Shown: positions 22,708 to 33,373, numbered from the stretch's first letter. The stretch: 64,000 nt of DNA from Nematopogon swammerdamellus (GCA_946902875.1 OX336355.1:12495347-12559346); one strand, 5' to 3'. Numbers and translations: made by a program. The notes: a model not told the origin generated them from the sequence alone.

Positions 22708-23574
22708 TTTTATATTATTCTTTAAATATTTCTTCAAGTATAACCATATTTTGATAGATACTATCGGCAATAGATACGTCGAATCGCAGAGCAGCAACAT
22801 TTGGAAAATTTACCGAAACTCTTCTCCCGCCAGTCCCGCCACCCGCTCACTTGCTCTGAATATGCACGCATCAGTTTTTGTCGTCAAGCGCGCACACACA
22901 CTCACAGCGAAGATAATATTTTCATACTGAGTAAAAGCTAAAATATATATTATTATCTGCGCTGTTTGTGACAATGCGTACAAATACCGCCCGCGGACCG
23001 CATGCGGCCCGCGGGCCGCGGTTTGACTACCACTGGTATAGCTGGATTAATAAAGTGTTCACAGTTTTATGATAAATATATCTTTAAACGGTCCTATGAT
23101 TACACATGAACGATTTTAGAACTTAGTAACAAGGCGGCTATCCGATATTCAACTTGGCCGACTAGGAAATGCTCCAAGGTGAGGGCAGGCAACCAAGGTT
23201 TTTTATGAATTAGGTTATCAGAACTATCGAATGGTGTGACTGTCATCTTGGTACTCGATGACGTAAATTTGACCATTTTTCACCACTCTTAAATTTGCCC
23301 GACTCCAAAAACTGCCAAGGTAGGACGAGGCAACCTAGTATTTTTGTGCTCTTCTTGATGACCTTTATCGAATGTGCCAGGTCTCCAGTTGGTACTCGAT
23401 GACGTAAATTGCAACAAAAAAATGACATGTTTAATTACCTTTTACACAAAACGTGCCAGGATTTGCTCAGGCAACCCTGTATATTTTAGATGCCTATCCT
23501 ATTCTAGACCACCACAAACTAGTCCCATCTTGGTACTCGATGACGTTGGTTTTTTACGGTGCGCTCTCGTACTA
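22708..23574 (-). repeat. Right arm of 5.7-kb inverted structure
   Basis: Reverse complement of 17851-18717, ending CTCGTACTA at 23574 and including the hAT-like end CCGCGGTTTGACTACCACTG at about 23018-23037. Flanking target duplication could not be decided. Confidence 0.85.
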
Positions 23575-24317
23575 ATATGAGTGACGGTGCGGGACTAAAA
23601 ACTAATTTATAACCGCATTTCACGCAAGCGAAGCCGCGGACATAAGCTAGGCTTAATTATGTACTTATAAATAAATAAAAATGTAAAGAGAATATTTTGC
23701 CCCCATTTTTATCCGGAAAACGTGGGAAAAGAAAATGGAAGGTACTTATCTATAATAAAAAAACGACAGGAAGTTAATTTCACCCACAGAGCACGAAATC
23801 GCGGCGCTGCTTTGTGCTTTTCACCGTAAGTAAGATACTTATCTGTAACATTGTTCCCTATCATTTTCCCATCGATTTCCTTGTCAGGAGTAGGATTCTA
23901 TTAAAGAACGTACAAACAATGAATGAAGTTTGTGGCTACGTCGAATAAAAAGATTATTTAAAAATTCGTAATTAAAAAAAACCGTCAAGTGCGAGTTGAA
24001 CTCGCGGACCGAGGGTTCCATACCACCACACAATATGAAATGAAATGAAAATATGTATCTATTAATACATAAAATTATTAAGTGCAATAAACGAGTCCCC
24101 TGCACTAGGAAATTTCTGTCTCGCAGAAAAACTTTTTAAATAAACAAAGTGGCATATTCAATTCATACTGCCCTCACAAGTAATATATATTTTTTGTCTC
24201 ATGTATGTGTTTAACAAAATAATTGTGTTTTCGAAAATATCGACACGCCTAAATAAAAACTAAAGCAATGGTTTGACTGTCAGGTAAACCGTTGCGTTCA
24301 GATAATAATGATAAATC
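23575..24317. other. Gene-free stretch with repeat scraps
   Basis: It holds a GCAAGCGAAGCCGCGGACAT scrap (about 23625), which resembles the Helitron-like 3' end, and a repeat-E fragment at 23978-24040 (AAGTGCGAGTTGAACTCGCG, GAGGGTTCCATACC). No gene seen. Confidence 0.5.
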
Positions 24318-24870
24318 TTTGCGAATAAAGTAAGTAACTATAAGGGAGAAGCCGAAGGCCAAGCTGCGTTGAAGTAAACAATAAACCTTCCCAAATAAAG
24401 TAAGTAACTTAGGGCTAAGCTGAAGGCCGAGCTACGTTGAAGTAAACGATAAACCTTCTCAAATAAAGTAAGTAACTTAGGGCTAAGCCGAAGGCCGAGC
24501 TACGTTCAGGCAAACAATAAACCCTCCCAAATAAAGTAAGTTACTAATGGCGAGGCCATAGGCCGAGCTTCGTTCAAGTTAACGATATTCTTCTCAATGA
24601 CAGTAAGTAATTAAGGGCGAGGACGAAGGCCGAGCTTTGTTCAGGTAAACGGTACCTAAACCTTTTCGAATAAGTAAGCAACTAAGGGCGAGGCCCAAGG
24701 CCGAGCTGCGTTCACTTAAATGATATTCTTCTTGAAGAAACTAAGCAACTTGAAGCGAGGCCGAAGGCCGAGCTTCGATCAAGTTAACGATATTCCTCTC
24801 GATAAAAGTAAGTAATTAGGGGCGAGGCCAAAGGCCGAGCTTCGTTCATGTAAACGATATTCTTCTTGAT
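24318..24870 (+). repeat. Minisatellite, eight units of 67-71 bp
   Basis: The landmark AAGGCC recurs at 24355, 24423, 24491, 24559 (as TAGGCC), 24626, 24697, 24764 and 24831. Unit consensus features: AATAAAGTAAGTAACT, GGGCGAGGCC, GAAGGCCGAGCT, CGTTCAAGTAAACGAT. No long frame spans the units. Confidence 0.9.
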
Positions 24871-25435
24871 GATCATCAAGCTCTATCAAGGTCATTCTAT
24901 CAAAGTTCGCTGAAGTGCCAACGTTGTTCACACAGGAATGGTTCCGCCATCCTTATCCATTGCAGTCTCTATCCCTTAGAGACCGTGGGCCCTAAGGGGT
25001 AGGGGTTGATTACTGTGAGGCTTATATTAACAAATTATTTGTTAAAAGCACTAAAAATAAATTAAAAAAAACTTACTTCAAAATAGTTATGTCGTAACGA
25101 CCAAACAGGATTGCGTAGGTCCCTATACTCTATTCATATTTTTTAAGATACTGATCAAAATTATGAGAGCGGAGGAGGCGACAGAGATGTGTCAGGGTCG
25201 TGACAAGTGGACATCAGTCATCTCTTCCTACCCCATTATCAAACAGGCGTGACGGTATATGTATGTATGTATTATGTACGTTATTGTTGTATTATGTTAC
25301 GGACTAATGGCCTCCGACAGCGCGTATGACAGAAACCGGGCCGATTTATAAGTACCGTAGATGTATTAACCCTATAAAAAAAAAAAAAAATCAGTACAAA
25401 CGTATTATTACTAACAAATGTGCAGCAGAACCCTG
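24871..25435. other. Gene-free stretch
   Basis: No gene seen. It holds ordinary mixed sequence, a (GTAT)n-like patch near 25255 and a poly(A) run at 25377-25390 directly upstream of a SINE-A. Confidence 0.5.
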
Positions 25436-25818
25436 CGAAAGCGGCAGGCAACCAAGCGGTCTCACCGTCGGCTTCTATTGCGAGAGGTCCGAGGTTCGAA
25501 TCCGGTCGGCGTGAACGAATGAGTTTTTTCTGACGGAATTTCGGAACCGGTGTAAAACAGTATGTGTTGTAAGTGGGCTAAATACATAGTGCTGTTGGGT
25601 CCCTTACCTTGCCCCGTACTAGGTGGTAGGCTCAAATTGTAGCCGACTGGGTTGGTACCACCGTACTGAACGTAAGATGGCCGCATCGCAGCCTCGGCTG
25701 TGTTCTCCTCAAGTCCAGTATATAGACAGACATTCAAAGGGAAGACGCCGATATTGGCTGGGCGGAACATGTGCTTTGGCCCCTCTGACTCCCATCTGAC
25801 CCATACCGGAATACATAA
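25436..25818 (+). mobile_element. SINE-A, full length
   Basis: The tRNA-like head (AACCAAGCGGTCTCACCG, GGTTCGAATCC) leads to CGTGAACGAATGAGTTTTTTC, the ACTAGGTGGTAGGCTC core with TTGGTACCACCGTACTGAA, ATGGCCGCATCGCAGCCTCG, and a CATACCGGAATACATAAAAA end. Confidence 0.85.
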
Positions 25819-26077
25819 AAAAACCTGTACCTAAATCAAATATAGAGATCTCGTAGATTCCATTATTAAATTACTGTGGTGGGTGTGTTTCGCGAGAACA
25901 CTTAATGCATTATTCAGCAGACGATAGATAGAATGAGAACGTGTTGAAAGAGGAAACAACTCCTAAAATAACGTTTGCATTCATTCAATGTGTTTATGAA
26001 AACAAACCACGCTACACATGTGCCTATATGCCTAAATTCGCAGTGCTAAAATTAGTTTTCGTAGAGCAGGCGTTACT
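25819..26077. other. Short gene-free stretch
   Basis: Nothing recognisable; the 82-codon open frame starting at 25941 runs into repeat E and resembles no protein. Confidence 0.45.
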
Positions 26078-26392
26078 TTTTTTAGGTTTCCGTATCCCGT
26101 ACGGAAGCCTATTAAGCCTACTAAGCCTAAGCGGTCTGTCTATGTGTCTGTCTGTCTGTCCTACTGCTGTATCTTTGGAACCGCAATAGGTAGCCGGTTG
26201 AAATTTTCACAGAATATGTGTTATTCTTATTATGGTGGATATAAGAACAAATAATAAATTAAAGAATAGGTCAAAAATTAAGGGGGGTTCCCCCCATACA
26301 AGAAACGTGTTTTTTTTTCAAAGTTTTTTTTTGTGGTGCTTAAATCTAGGTGCGCGAGTCCGACTCGCACTTGGCCTTTTTAGGGTTCCGTA
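26078..26392 (+). repeat. Repeat E copy
   Basis: Opposite orientation to 10348-10660: TTTAGGTTTCCGTATCC, GTCTGTCTGTCTGTCC, GGTAGCCGGTTGAAATTTTC, AGGGGGGTTCCCCCC, then GCGCGAGTCCGACTCGCACT. Confidence 0.7.
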
Positions 26393-26397
26393 TCAGT

Positions 26398-26522
26398 TTT
26401 ACGTGGAATCCGAACCACGGTCAGCCTCCAACGGTCGAGCGGTCACCCATTCAAGTACTGACCGCGCTCAGGGTTGCTTAACAACAGTCGACCGGCCGCA
26501 CCACTGCGCTACCGAGGCTGAC
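26398..26522 (-). mobile_element. SINE-B head: A box, 5S-like block, B box
   Basis: On the - strand: CAGCCTCGGTAGCGCAGTGG at 26522 (A-box-like); then GTTAAGCAACCCTGAGCGCG and GTCAGTACTTGAATGGGTGA, which match the conserved internal part of animal 5S rRNA; then GTGGTTCGGATTCCACG (B-box-like). This is the clearest copy of the composite head in the window. The body is absent and repeat E abuts it. Confidence 0.8.
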
Positions 26523-27830
26523 AAATGCCGCGACTTGTGTTTTCCCTTTGTGTGTGGTTGTGTTTTGTGCTACATCATCGTGTTTTCACTCCTGTACGAT
26601 ATAAAGATAAGGATATACGAATATAAGAAGCACTGCCATAAATATTAACTTTTATTCCAAGCTTTAAAAAAAACCGCACGCAAGTTTGATTACTTAAGTA
26701 CTTAATTACTTGATTACAAACATAACTAACAACCATCCCGATTAAACCAACGACATTCTACTTTCTGGACGGGCCCTCGCCATACATTTTACCGGTAGAA
26801 AGGTGCGATTGGATTTCTTCTATATACCTATTGCCAATATTTAAAACAGCGTAAGTGCGCGAGCGCCTCATACATCACGTTACGTTTCCGCTCTGTAAAC
26901 GTCGATAGAGTAAGACGGTTAAATGGCAATTTGATACGTATAAAGGAGAGACAACGATTGGAGAGTGTGCTAAATGCTCACAAATAGCGCGCCTCAATTC
27001 GGTGCGTTGTATGCCACTTCCCGATAATTTAATTCGTTGGATTAAACCAGCTTTCTAATAAAAAAAAAACCGCATCCAAATCGGTCCATCCGTTTGGGAG
27101 CTACAATGCCACAGACATACACACCCACACAACCCATGCATACACACGTTAAACTTATATAACACTCCTCTTTTTTCGTCGGGGGTTAAAAATACGTCAC
27201 CGTGGATTGAATGTAGTGTTTCACATAAAATATTTCGTACTTTTAATTAACTAGTACGTACTTATATGTATGTATGTAGTATATTATAGTTTATCATAGT
27301 TATATTCCTTATATTATTTTTTACATTCCCGCACTCAAGTCTTTTGCTACTACCTACTGATATGGGTTATTAAATTATAGTGGTTGTTAGACATACGGAT
27401 ACTCTACGGAAGCATTAACCAAAACAATCCTTCGCCTACACCAGGTGGCGGGCGCGATCGGCGCCGGCGCATTACTCTCGAAAAAAAATCATTTTGGAAG
27501 ATTTTTCCATGAAACTTCATGAACTAACATATGGATTGTATTTACAGATAAATATTCTAGCTATAAATAGTATTTTTTTATATATATTGCATATTATTAT
27601 TTTGTAAAGTTGTGTTATATGAAAATCGCGACCTGTCTCAGATTTTTTATTTTTATAAATTTATTAGACCGGAAATCGGTCACATAGTATATTTATTATA
27701 AACACTAATAAATAACGGACCTAATCATACCTTTCTTGTGTATCAGCAGCCCCCGTGTCAACCACAATAAAATTTTGAATTCGCAAAAAATGTTGGCAAA
27801 AAAAACACTTTCACCAAGTTTCTAGGCGAA
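26523..27830. other. Gene-free stretch
   Basis: No gene or clear transposon end was identified. A GCCGGCGCATTACTC GC-rich island near 27450 and AT-rich runs are the only notable composition changes. Confidence 0.45.
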
Positions 27831-28153
27831 ACCTAGGTCACAAAAATGGCTCATTTCTCGTAAATTTACGACATGCAAGCACTAAGCGGCACATATTATT
27901 CAACTAGAAGAACTAAGGAACATTTCTGTCACCTCACTTTTTCCAAAAAAACGATTTATTTTGAGAAACAAGCTTCTCAAAACAGGCAAAGTTTGTATGG
28001 CGCGAGACCTAGGTCACAAAAATGGCTTGTTTCTCGTAAATGTACGACATGTAAGCACTAAACGGCATATATTATTCAACTAGAAGAACTAATGAACATT
28101 TCTGTCACCTCACTTTCTCCAAAAAACCGATTTATTTTGAGAAACAAGCTTTG
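27831..28153 (+). repeat. Direct tandem duplication, 176-bp period
   Basis: ACCTAGGTCACAAAAATGGC starts at 27831 and again at 28007. The two copies stay aligned for about 147 bp (TTCTCGTAAAT, ACGACATG, ATTCAACTAGAAGAACTAA, CATTTCTGTCACCTCACTTT) with about 10 percent differences. Confidence 0.85.
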
Positions 28154-28617
28154 ACAACAACAACAAACAGGAAAAAATTGTCAGTATGGAGTAGGACTTT
28201 TCTTCGACTTTTTACGTAAAATGCATCTCAACTCAGTACAAACAAATGTACTCAATAGGTCCGGAATATAATGAAAAAGAGAAAAAACATCACTTACCGG
28301 TCCATTCTTCTGTATTTGGTGAACAAACTCAACGAACATTCACTACACCGACCCACAACTCTTCTTCTTTTTTTAAATAGTGGCAACCAAACGAATAGGA
28401 AATTCGTTTATTACTGCCAGTATCCAGTGACGGAGTTGCACGGTATAAATTTGTGATTATTTTTTATAATATAATAAAACAAAATAATGTTGAAAGGAAC
28501 GAAGCATTTGAAGTTACTAGTTTGCATGCACAAATTCTGGAAGACACATACTTAGTTGTAAATAAGAAGATGAAAATAAATAACTAAAACATTATACATA
28601 TATTTATATATAATTAA
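28154..28617. other. Gene-free stretch next to the I-like element's 3' end
   Basis: AT-rich DNA; no clear poly(A) or TAA repeat tail of the adjoining retrotransposon was resolved. TGGCAACCAAACGAA at about 28381 is echoed at about 50577. Confidence 0.4.
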
Positions 28618-31600
28618 TTACAGTCTTACGTCATTACATTTTATAAATTTTAATATATATTTTATAACATGGGAATTGTTAGTATACAGTATCGTTTGTA
28701 TGTTAGTAGGAAGTGGGACTTTAAACAAATGTAAAGTGGCATATAACGGAGGGGAATTAACCGCGAGGGTAATTGGACAACCAAACAGGATATGGTCTAG
28801 GGTTCCTTCGTCCAGTCCGCACTCGCAGATTGATGAGTCAAGTATACGAAGTCGGGCTAGATGCACTGGAGTGCAGCAGTGTCCAATTCTCATTCGGCAC
28901 AGAACTGAGGTTTCCTTTTTATTAGCCGTAATTTTAAAAAACCAAGGCTTTGCGGGTATGACCCGCTGAATGGTGGCATAGTAAGACCCTCTCGCTCGAC
29001 TGGACACGGACCATTCATCGGACCAGGAATCATGAAGGTATGTTTTTGGGAGTGCCAACAAATCATGGGGAAAATTAATGAACGGAGCCCTATCTCCACA
29101 CACCACCGCCTCCTTGGCTAGAGCGTCTACACGCTCATTGCCTCGAATGCCGGTATGTGAAGGTATCCAGGCAAAAACAAGTTGTTTTTGACCTAAGGTG
29201 AGTAATGTATCTTTAATACATAGAACTATGGGATTATGAATTTGGCAATTGAATGGGTTCTGTACCAATGCCTGAAGAGAACTGCGGGAATCTGAGAAAA
29301 TTATGGTCCGTTCCAGTGTGTCGGAGAGGGACACAAATCTGACAGCCTCCAGTAGAGCCATACACTCGCCCGTATAGACCGAGGACTCGGGTGGGCACTG
29401 AGTGCGCATGTAGTCGTTGCTTCCGGGCTTATATACGGCAACTCCTACGTTACCTTTTGGTGTTAATTTTGAGGCATCCGTAAAAATTACATCCCACCCG
29501 TGCCAATCTCTATCAAGAATAATCTTGAACGATTCTTCAGCGCGTGGCATGTCCTTTTCAAGGCCAAAATCTAAAATTACATTCGGTTTTAAGATTACGG
29601 CCTCATATTTCGATCCGTGCAAAGGCAATGTCGGAGAGCGATAGGTAGGGGCTTCAAGGTTGCTAAACCTAGTGACGCTCTGAATGAGTCTGGGCTTCAG
29701 TTTATTAAACCAGTACCTCCCATTCAGAGTGTGTTCTGCGAGTAGGTTTAGCTTCGGAAACAGGGAGTGATTAGAAAATCTACTAGCTCTGAACAAATAC
29801 CTGTCTGCCAGAAATTGCCGGCGTAGATGGAGGGGTGGATCTACACATTCCACCTGAAGAGCATTGACTGGGCTGGATTTCATTGCGCCTGTGATTATGC
29901 GGAGGGACTTTGACTGTACGAGGTCAAGCATTCTCAATGCAGATTTGTTGCAGGGCTCTAAAAGGAAAATACCGTAGTCCAAGTGACTACGAATCACGGC
30001 GTTGTACACGAGTTTTAAGGAGAAGGGGTGGGCTCCCCACCATACTCCCGCCAGGCAGCGGAGTATATTGATGTTGCGCTCACATTTCTTTACAACATAG
30101 TTAATATGAGGGGCTCCAGACATTTTGGAGTCCAGTATGACACCCAGGAATTTAACCTGGTTCTGAACGGGAATGCGGGAAGAGTGGCACACTATATCAA
30201 TACGGGGTCTGAGCCGCTTTCTTGAAAACACCACTATATTGCTCTTAGCTGCGGATAGGTCCAAGCCATGAGCAGTTAGCCACGAGGTCAAAGATCGAAT
30301 GGAATAGCCAACGGACCCAGAGGCCCTCACGATTGATTTGTGGGAAGAATAAATAAGAAGATCATCCGCATATTGTAGTATACGGGAGTGAGAGATGATG
30401 GACTGTTCCAGGTCATGGGTATAAATGTTGTACAGGAGGGGACTAAGGACGGAACCTTGGGGAAGGCCTTTCCAGATGACTCTGGGGTCAGTGGCTTTCC
30501 CGTCGGTGCGGAGAAAGATCGTGCGTTGAGTGAGGAGATTGCAGATGAATTGTATCATCTTCTGTGGCAACCTCAGTTTTTGCATCTTATGCCTGAGGAC
30601 GGGAAGAGATACGTTGTCGTAGGCTGCCGACACATCCAAGAAGGCAGCTACAACTGATTCGTCTCGACTGAAGGCCAAACGAATGTCCGTAGTAAATATA
30701 CTGAGGCTGTCCATCGTACTCTTACCCTTCCTAAACCCGAATTGGCTTTCCGCCAACAGGCCTCTACTTTCCACAAGCCATTCCAACCTATTTTTGACCA
30801 TGTGTTCGGTTATTTTCAAGAGGGTAGGCGAAAGAGCAATAGGGCGGTAGGATGATCCATCATTTGGGTCTTTGTGAGGTTTAAGAATGGGGATAATGAG
30901 TTGTGTTTTCCAGGACTCAGGAATAACCCCAGTATCAATAATCAAGTTTATCATGTCCAGATAATATTTTCGAGTTTCTGTGCTGGACGTTACGAGAAAA
31001 GAGTATGGAATTCCATCAATACCAGGGGCTGAATCCTTGACGTATTGAAGAACGATTTGAAGTTCACGAAGAGTATATGGGGAGTCCATAGGGTCGAGAG
31101 ATTGACAGGAGTATGATGAGGCGAGTTCCTCAATTTGAGGAACGGATGGGGGAGCTAGTTTATCCAGAAATGCGTCTTTCCATGCGGGGGACGATGCTCT
31201 AGAGCTACCATCATCCACCCACGAAGCCCTATACCTCCTAATATTGGTCCAGACAACTGATGAGGGAGTGGACGGTGAAATGGAGCTGCAAAACCTTCGC
31301 CACCCCAAACGCTTCTTCTCAAGAAGAAGGCGCCTGGTTTTTGCCTCAGTCTTTCGCAGCTCCAGATAATTTGAGGTAGACATGTCGACCTCGTACAGTC
31401 TCTCTGCATCAGCCCGTGAGCGAACAGACGCGGTGCAGTCCCGATCCCACCAAGGAGGCGACGATCGTCTGTCCGTAGACGTGTTTTTGAGTGGGATGGA
31501 TTCATCAGCTGCAGCAACCAACGCGTCACTAAATTTAGTGTAGCAGGTTAAAAGGGAGTCTTGTGTGACATCTGGGAGTTCCAAAACACTCCTATCTACG

Positions 31601-32331
31601 GCTGCTTCGAAGTCCTCCCAGTTGGCACCATCCAAACGATATTTTAATAAGGGGGTTTTTTGAGTTGAATATGATTGTGATGGGAGGGTTATAATAATAG
31701 GGAAATGATCACTGCCGTGGGAACTCCTCAGAGTTTTCCACGACAAAACTGGAGCAAGATCAGGGGTGCTCAGAGATAGGTCCACTACACTTTTATTTTG
31801 CAATGGTGCAGAGCGACGGGTGGGAGACCCGTTATTGATTACACATATGTTGAGCTCGTCCAACAGTTCGAGCAATCTGTTGCCAGATGCGTCACTGGTG
31901 GACGAGCCCCACACCGTGCTATGACTGTTAAAGTCACCCAATATTAAATAAGGTTTCGGCATCTGTTCGACCAGCAATTTCAAATCAAGAAAGGTGGGAG
32001 GGGATGGGTGGGAAATATATATGGAAAGAAAGGTGATACCCTTCACCGTCGCGGCCACGGCATTAAAGCCATCACCACGAGGAGGTAGGGAGACAATGGA
32101 ATAGGGGTAATTTTTGTCAATGAATAGGGCAGATCCGCCATACCCGTCGCATCTGTCGTCCCGAAGCGTGATGTAGCCAGGAACTCGAAAACGAGAATCC
32201 GGCTTGAGCCAGGTCTCCGAGGCGGCAAATACGATTGGCTTATATTCATTAACGAGATACAATACTTCAGATTTATTTCGGGACACACTTCTACAATTCC
32301 ACTGTAGAACGGTCTCGTTCCGGTTGAATGT
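28618..32331 (-). CDS. Non-LTR retrotransposon ORF2: endonuclease, RT, RNase H
   Basis: One frame, open from 32331 and ending in a stop at 28618. Counting residues from the GTG codon at 32286 there are 1222. An apurinic-type endonuclease starts at LQWNCRS (upstream of 32286); SETW, GDFN (117-120) and SDH (192-194) supply its usual active-site residues. The reverse transcriptase has FLDVSAAYD (Asp 551), PQGS (609-612) and YADD (639-642). RNase H follows with Asp 937, Glu 974, Asp 999 and Asp 1054. A CECG...H...C knuckle lies near the end. RNase H plus a three-knuckle ORF1 points to the I group rather than Jockey. No ATG precedes the endonuclease. It lies antisense in the GPCR intron. The copy looks young. 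Confidence 0.9.
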   Translation of the reverse strand, partial: TFNRNETVLQWNCRSVSRNKSEVLYLVNEYKPIVFAASETWLKPDSRFRVPGYITLRDDRCDGYGGSALFIDKNYPYSIVSLPPRGDGFNAVAATVKGITFLSIYISHPSPPTFLDLKLLVEQMPKPYLILGDFNSHSTVWGSSTSDASGNRLLELLDELNICVINNGSPTRRSAPLQNKSVVDLSLSTPDLAPVLSWKTLRSSHGSDHFPIIITLPSQSYSTQKTPLLKYRLDGANWEDFEAAVDRSVLELPDVTQDSLLTCYTKFSDALVAAADESIPLKNTSTDRRSSPPWWDRDCTASVRSRADAERLYEVDMSTSNYLELRKTEAKTRRLLLEKKRLGWRRFCSSISPSTPSSVVWTNIRRYRASWVDDGSSRASSPAWKDAFLDKLAPPSVPQIEELASSYSCQSLDPMDSPYTLRELQIVLQYVKDSAPGIDGIPYSFLVTSSTETRKYYLDMINLIIDTGVIPESWKTQLIIPILKPHKDPNDGSSYRPIALSPTLLKITEHMVKNRLEWLVESRGLLAESQFGFRKGKSTMDSLSIFTTDIRLAFSRDESVVAAFLDVSAAYDNVSLPVLRHKMQKLRLPQKMIQFICNLLTQRTIFLRTDGKATDPRVIWKGLPQGSVLSPLLYNIYTHDLEQSIISHSRILQYADDLLIYSSHKSIVRASGSVGYSIRSLTSWLTAHGLDLSAAKSNIVVFSRKRLRPRIDIVCHSSRIPVQNQVKFLGVILDSKMSGAPHINYVVKKCERNINILRCLAGVWWGAHPFSLKLVYNAVIRSHLDYGIFLLEPCNKSALRMLDLVQSKSLRIITGAMKSSPVNALQVECVDPPLHLRRQFLADRYLFRASRFSNHSLFPKLNLLAEHTLNGRYWFNKLKPRLIQSVTRFSNLEAPTYRSPTLPLHGSKYEAVILKPNVILDFGLEKDMPRAEESFKIILDRDWHGWDVIFTDASKLTPKGNVGVAVYKPGSNDYMRTQCPPESSVYTGECMALLEAVRFVSLSDTLERTIIFSDSRSSLQALVQNPFNCQIHNPIVLCIKDTLLTLGQKQLVFAWIPSHTGIRGNERVDALAKEAVVCGDRAPFINFPHDLLALPKTYLHDSWSDEWSVSSRARGSYYATIQRVIPAKPWFFKITANKKETSVLCRMRIGHCCTPVHLARLRILDSSICECGLDEGTLDHILFGCPITLAVNSPPLYATLHLFKVPLPTNIQTILYTNNSHVIKYILKFIKCNDVRL

Positions 32332-33373
32332 TCACGGTGGGCAATGGAGTGGGCATGTTAATGGCAGCGTTGGACGGTAAAAAAATTTGGGAGGACATAA
32401 ATTGAATGAACGCCGTGAACAGCGTTTGCATGTTATAGGTAGGTACTTGCATAGAGATTGCTTCGGCTGGATAAGCACAGCCATTTTGAGATGGGGGTGG
32501 AGCCATTTCACTCAGGAGGGCCTGATGGGCTTTCCTGTCGTAGCCAGCGGCGAGCGGAGCGCGAGAGCGTGGCTGAGAAAAGGTAGTTTTTTTGGAAGAT
32601 GTCGTAGGCTTAAAACTGGAAGACTGGCTACGAAGGGGGTTTGGCGTGAAGGAGTGAGTGCTAACTGAGGTCGCTGTTACCTCTGCGAAGGAGCGTTTCA
32701 CTGCAGGAAACTTGGAAGAAGCCTCCACATATGAAATGCATTCCTCTGCCATGGTCGCTTTGATGTTTTTCTGTCTATTCTGCTCGGGACATCCCTTATA
32801 CGTAGAAAAATGATTTCCCTTGCAGTTCATACAGGAGACTTCTGCCTCCGAGAGACTACACTCGTCACCTGAATGCTCCTGTCCGCACCGATAGCAACGA
32901 GGCTTCGACCGACAGGCGTTCTTAGTGTGTCCGAAACGACAACACTTGTAGCACTGTATTGTTGGGAACTTGTACAACTCCACAGGGAGGGAGTTGTACA
33001 TCAGAGTTACTCTATTCGGCAGCTTTTGACCGTCAAATGTGAGAACCACAGTTTGACTCGGCTTCCAGATGGCTTCGCCGGAAATGTTTTGCTTGTAGTT
33101 AAGCCTACGGGCTTTGATAACCTTACCAAAGCCTTCTGGTACCACAATGTCATCCAGAAGTTTTTCAGGGGTCCACTCTATTGGGACACCCTTAACCAAA
33201 CCCAGACGTGTAACGTTGTATGTAGGGATAAAAGCCTTATAGTTGGCTCGAGGGACGTTCTCATGTTCGATAAAAGAGTTTGCAAAAGCTGCCGATTTAA
33301 AATGGACTGCAACTCTGTTCCGTCCTGCACTCTTCACACCATCGTGAACAATTCCGTCGAACGAATTCCGCAT
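32291..33373 (-). CDS. Non-LTR retrotransposon ORF1 (gag-like), 360 residues
   Basis: This is a nucleic-acid-binding coat-type protein of the same element. After an N-terminal region typical of I-group ORF1 (KAFIPTYNVTRLGLVKGVP at about 47-65) come three zinc knuckles: CYKCCRFGHTKNAC (CX2CX4HX4C), CYRCGQEHSGDEC and CMNCKGNHFSTYKGC. A Ser/Pro-rich tail follows. Its stop at 32291-32293 lies inside the first codons of ORF2, which is in another frame. Gag-like residues also precede the ATG in frame (LHPIHFGKFL) back to a TGA at about 33430, so the N-terminus may be damaged or use another start. Confidence 0.85.
   Translation of the reverse strand: MRNSFDGIVHDGVKSAGRNRVAVHFKSAAFANSFIEHENVPRANYKAFIPTYNVTRLGLVKGVPIEWTPEKLLDDIVVPEGFGKVIKARRLNYKQNISGEAIWKPSQTVVLTFDGQKLPNRVTLMYNSLPVELYKFPTIQCYKCCRFGHTKNACRSKPRCYRCGQEHSGDECSLSEAEVSCMNCKGNHFSTYKGCPEQNRQKNIKATMAEECISYVEASSKFPAVKRSFAEVTATSVSTHSFTPNPLRSQSSSFKPTTSSKKTTFSQPRSRAPLAAGYDRKAHQALLSEMAPPPSQNGCAYPAEAISMQVPTYNMQTLFTAFIQFMSSQIFLPSNAAINMPTPLPTVNIQPERDRSTVEL

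Noticed and set aside
24318..24870. CRISPR-like array
   Set aside because: Whole units diverge together with no repeat/spacer contrast, in an animal genome; it is a minisatellite.
26398..26522. Genuine 5S rRNA gene
   Set aside because: Only the internal control region matches, in a 125-base unit between tRNA-like boxes; 5' and 3' parts of 5S rRNA are missing.
31155..31529. Second - strand frame inside the I-like element
   Set aside because: Overlaps the 1222-residue ORF2 in another frame and lacks motifs.
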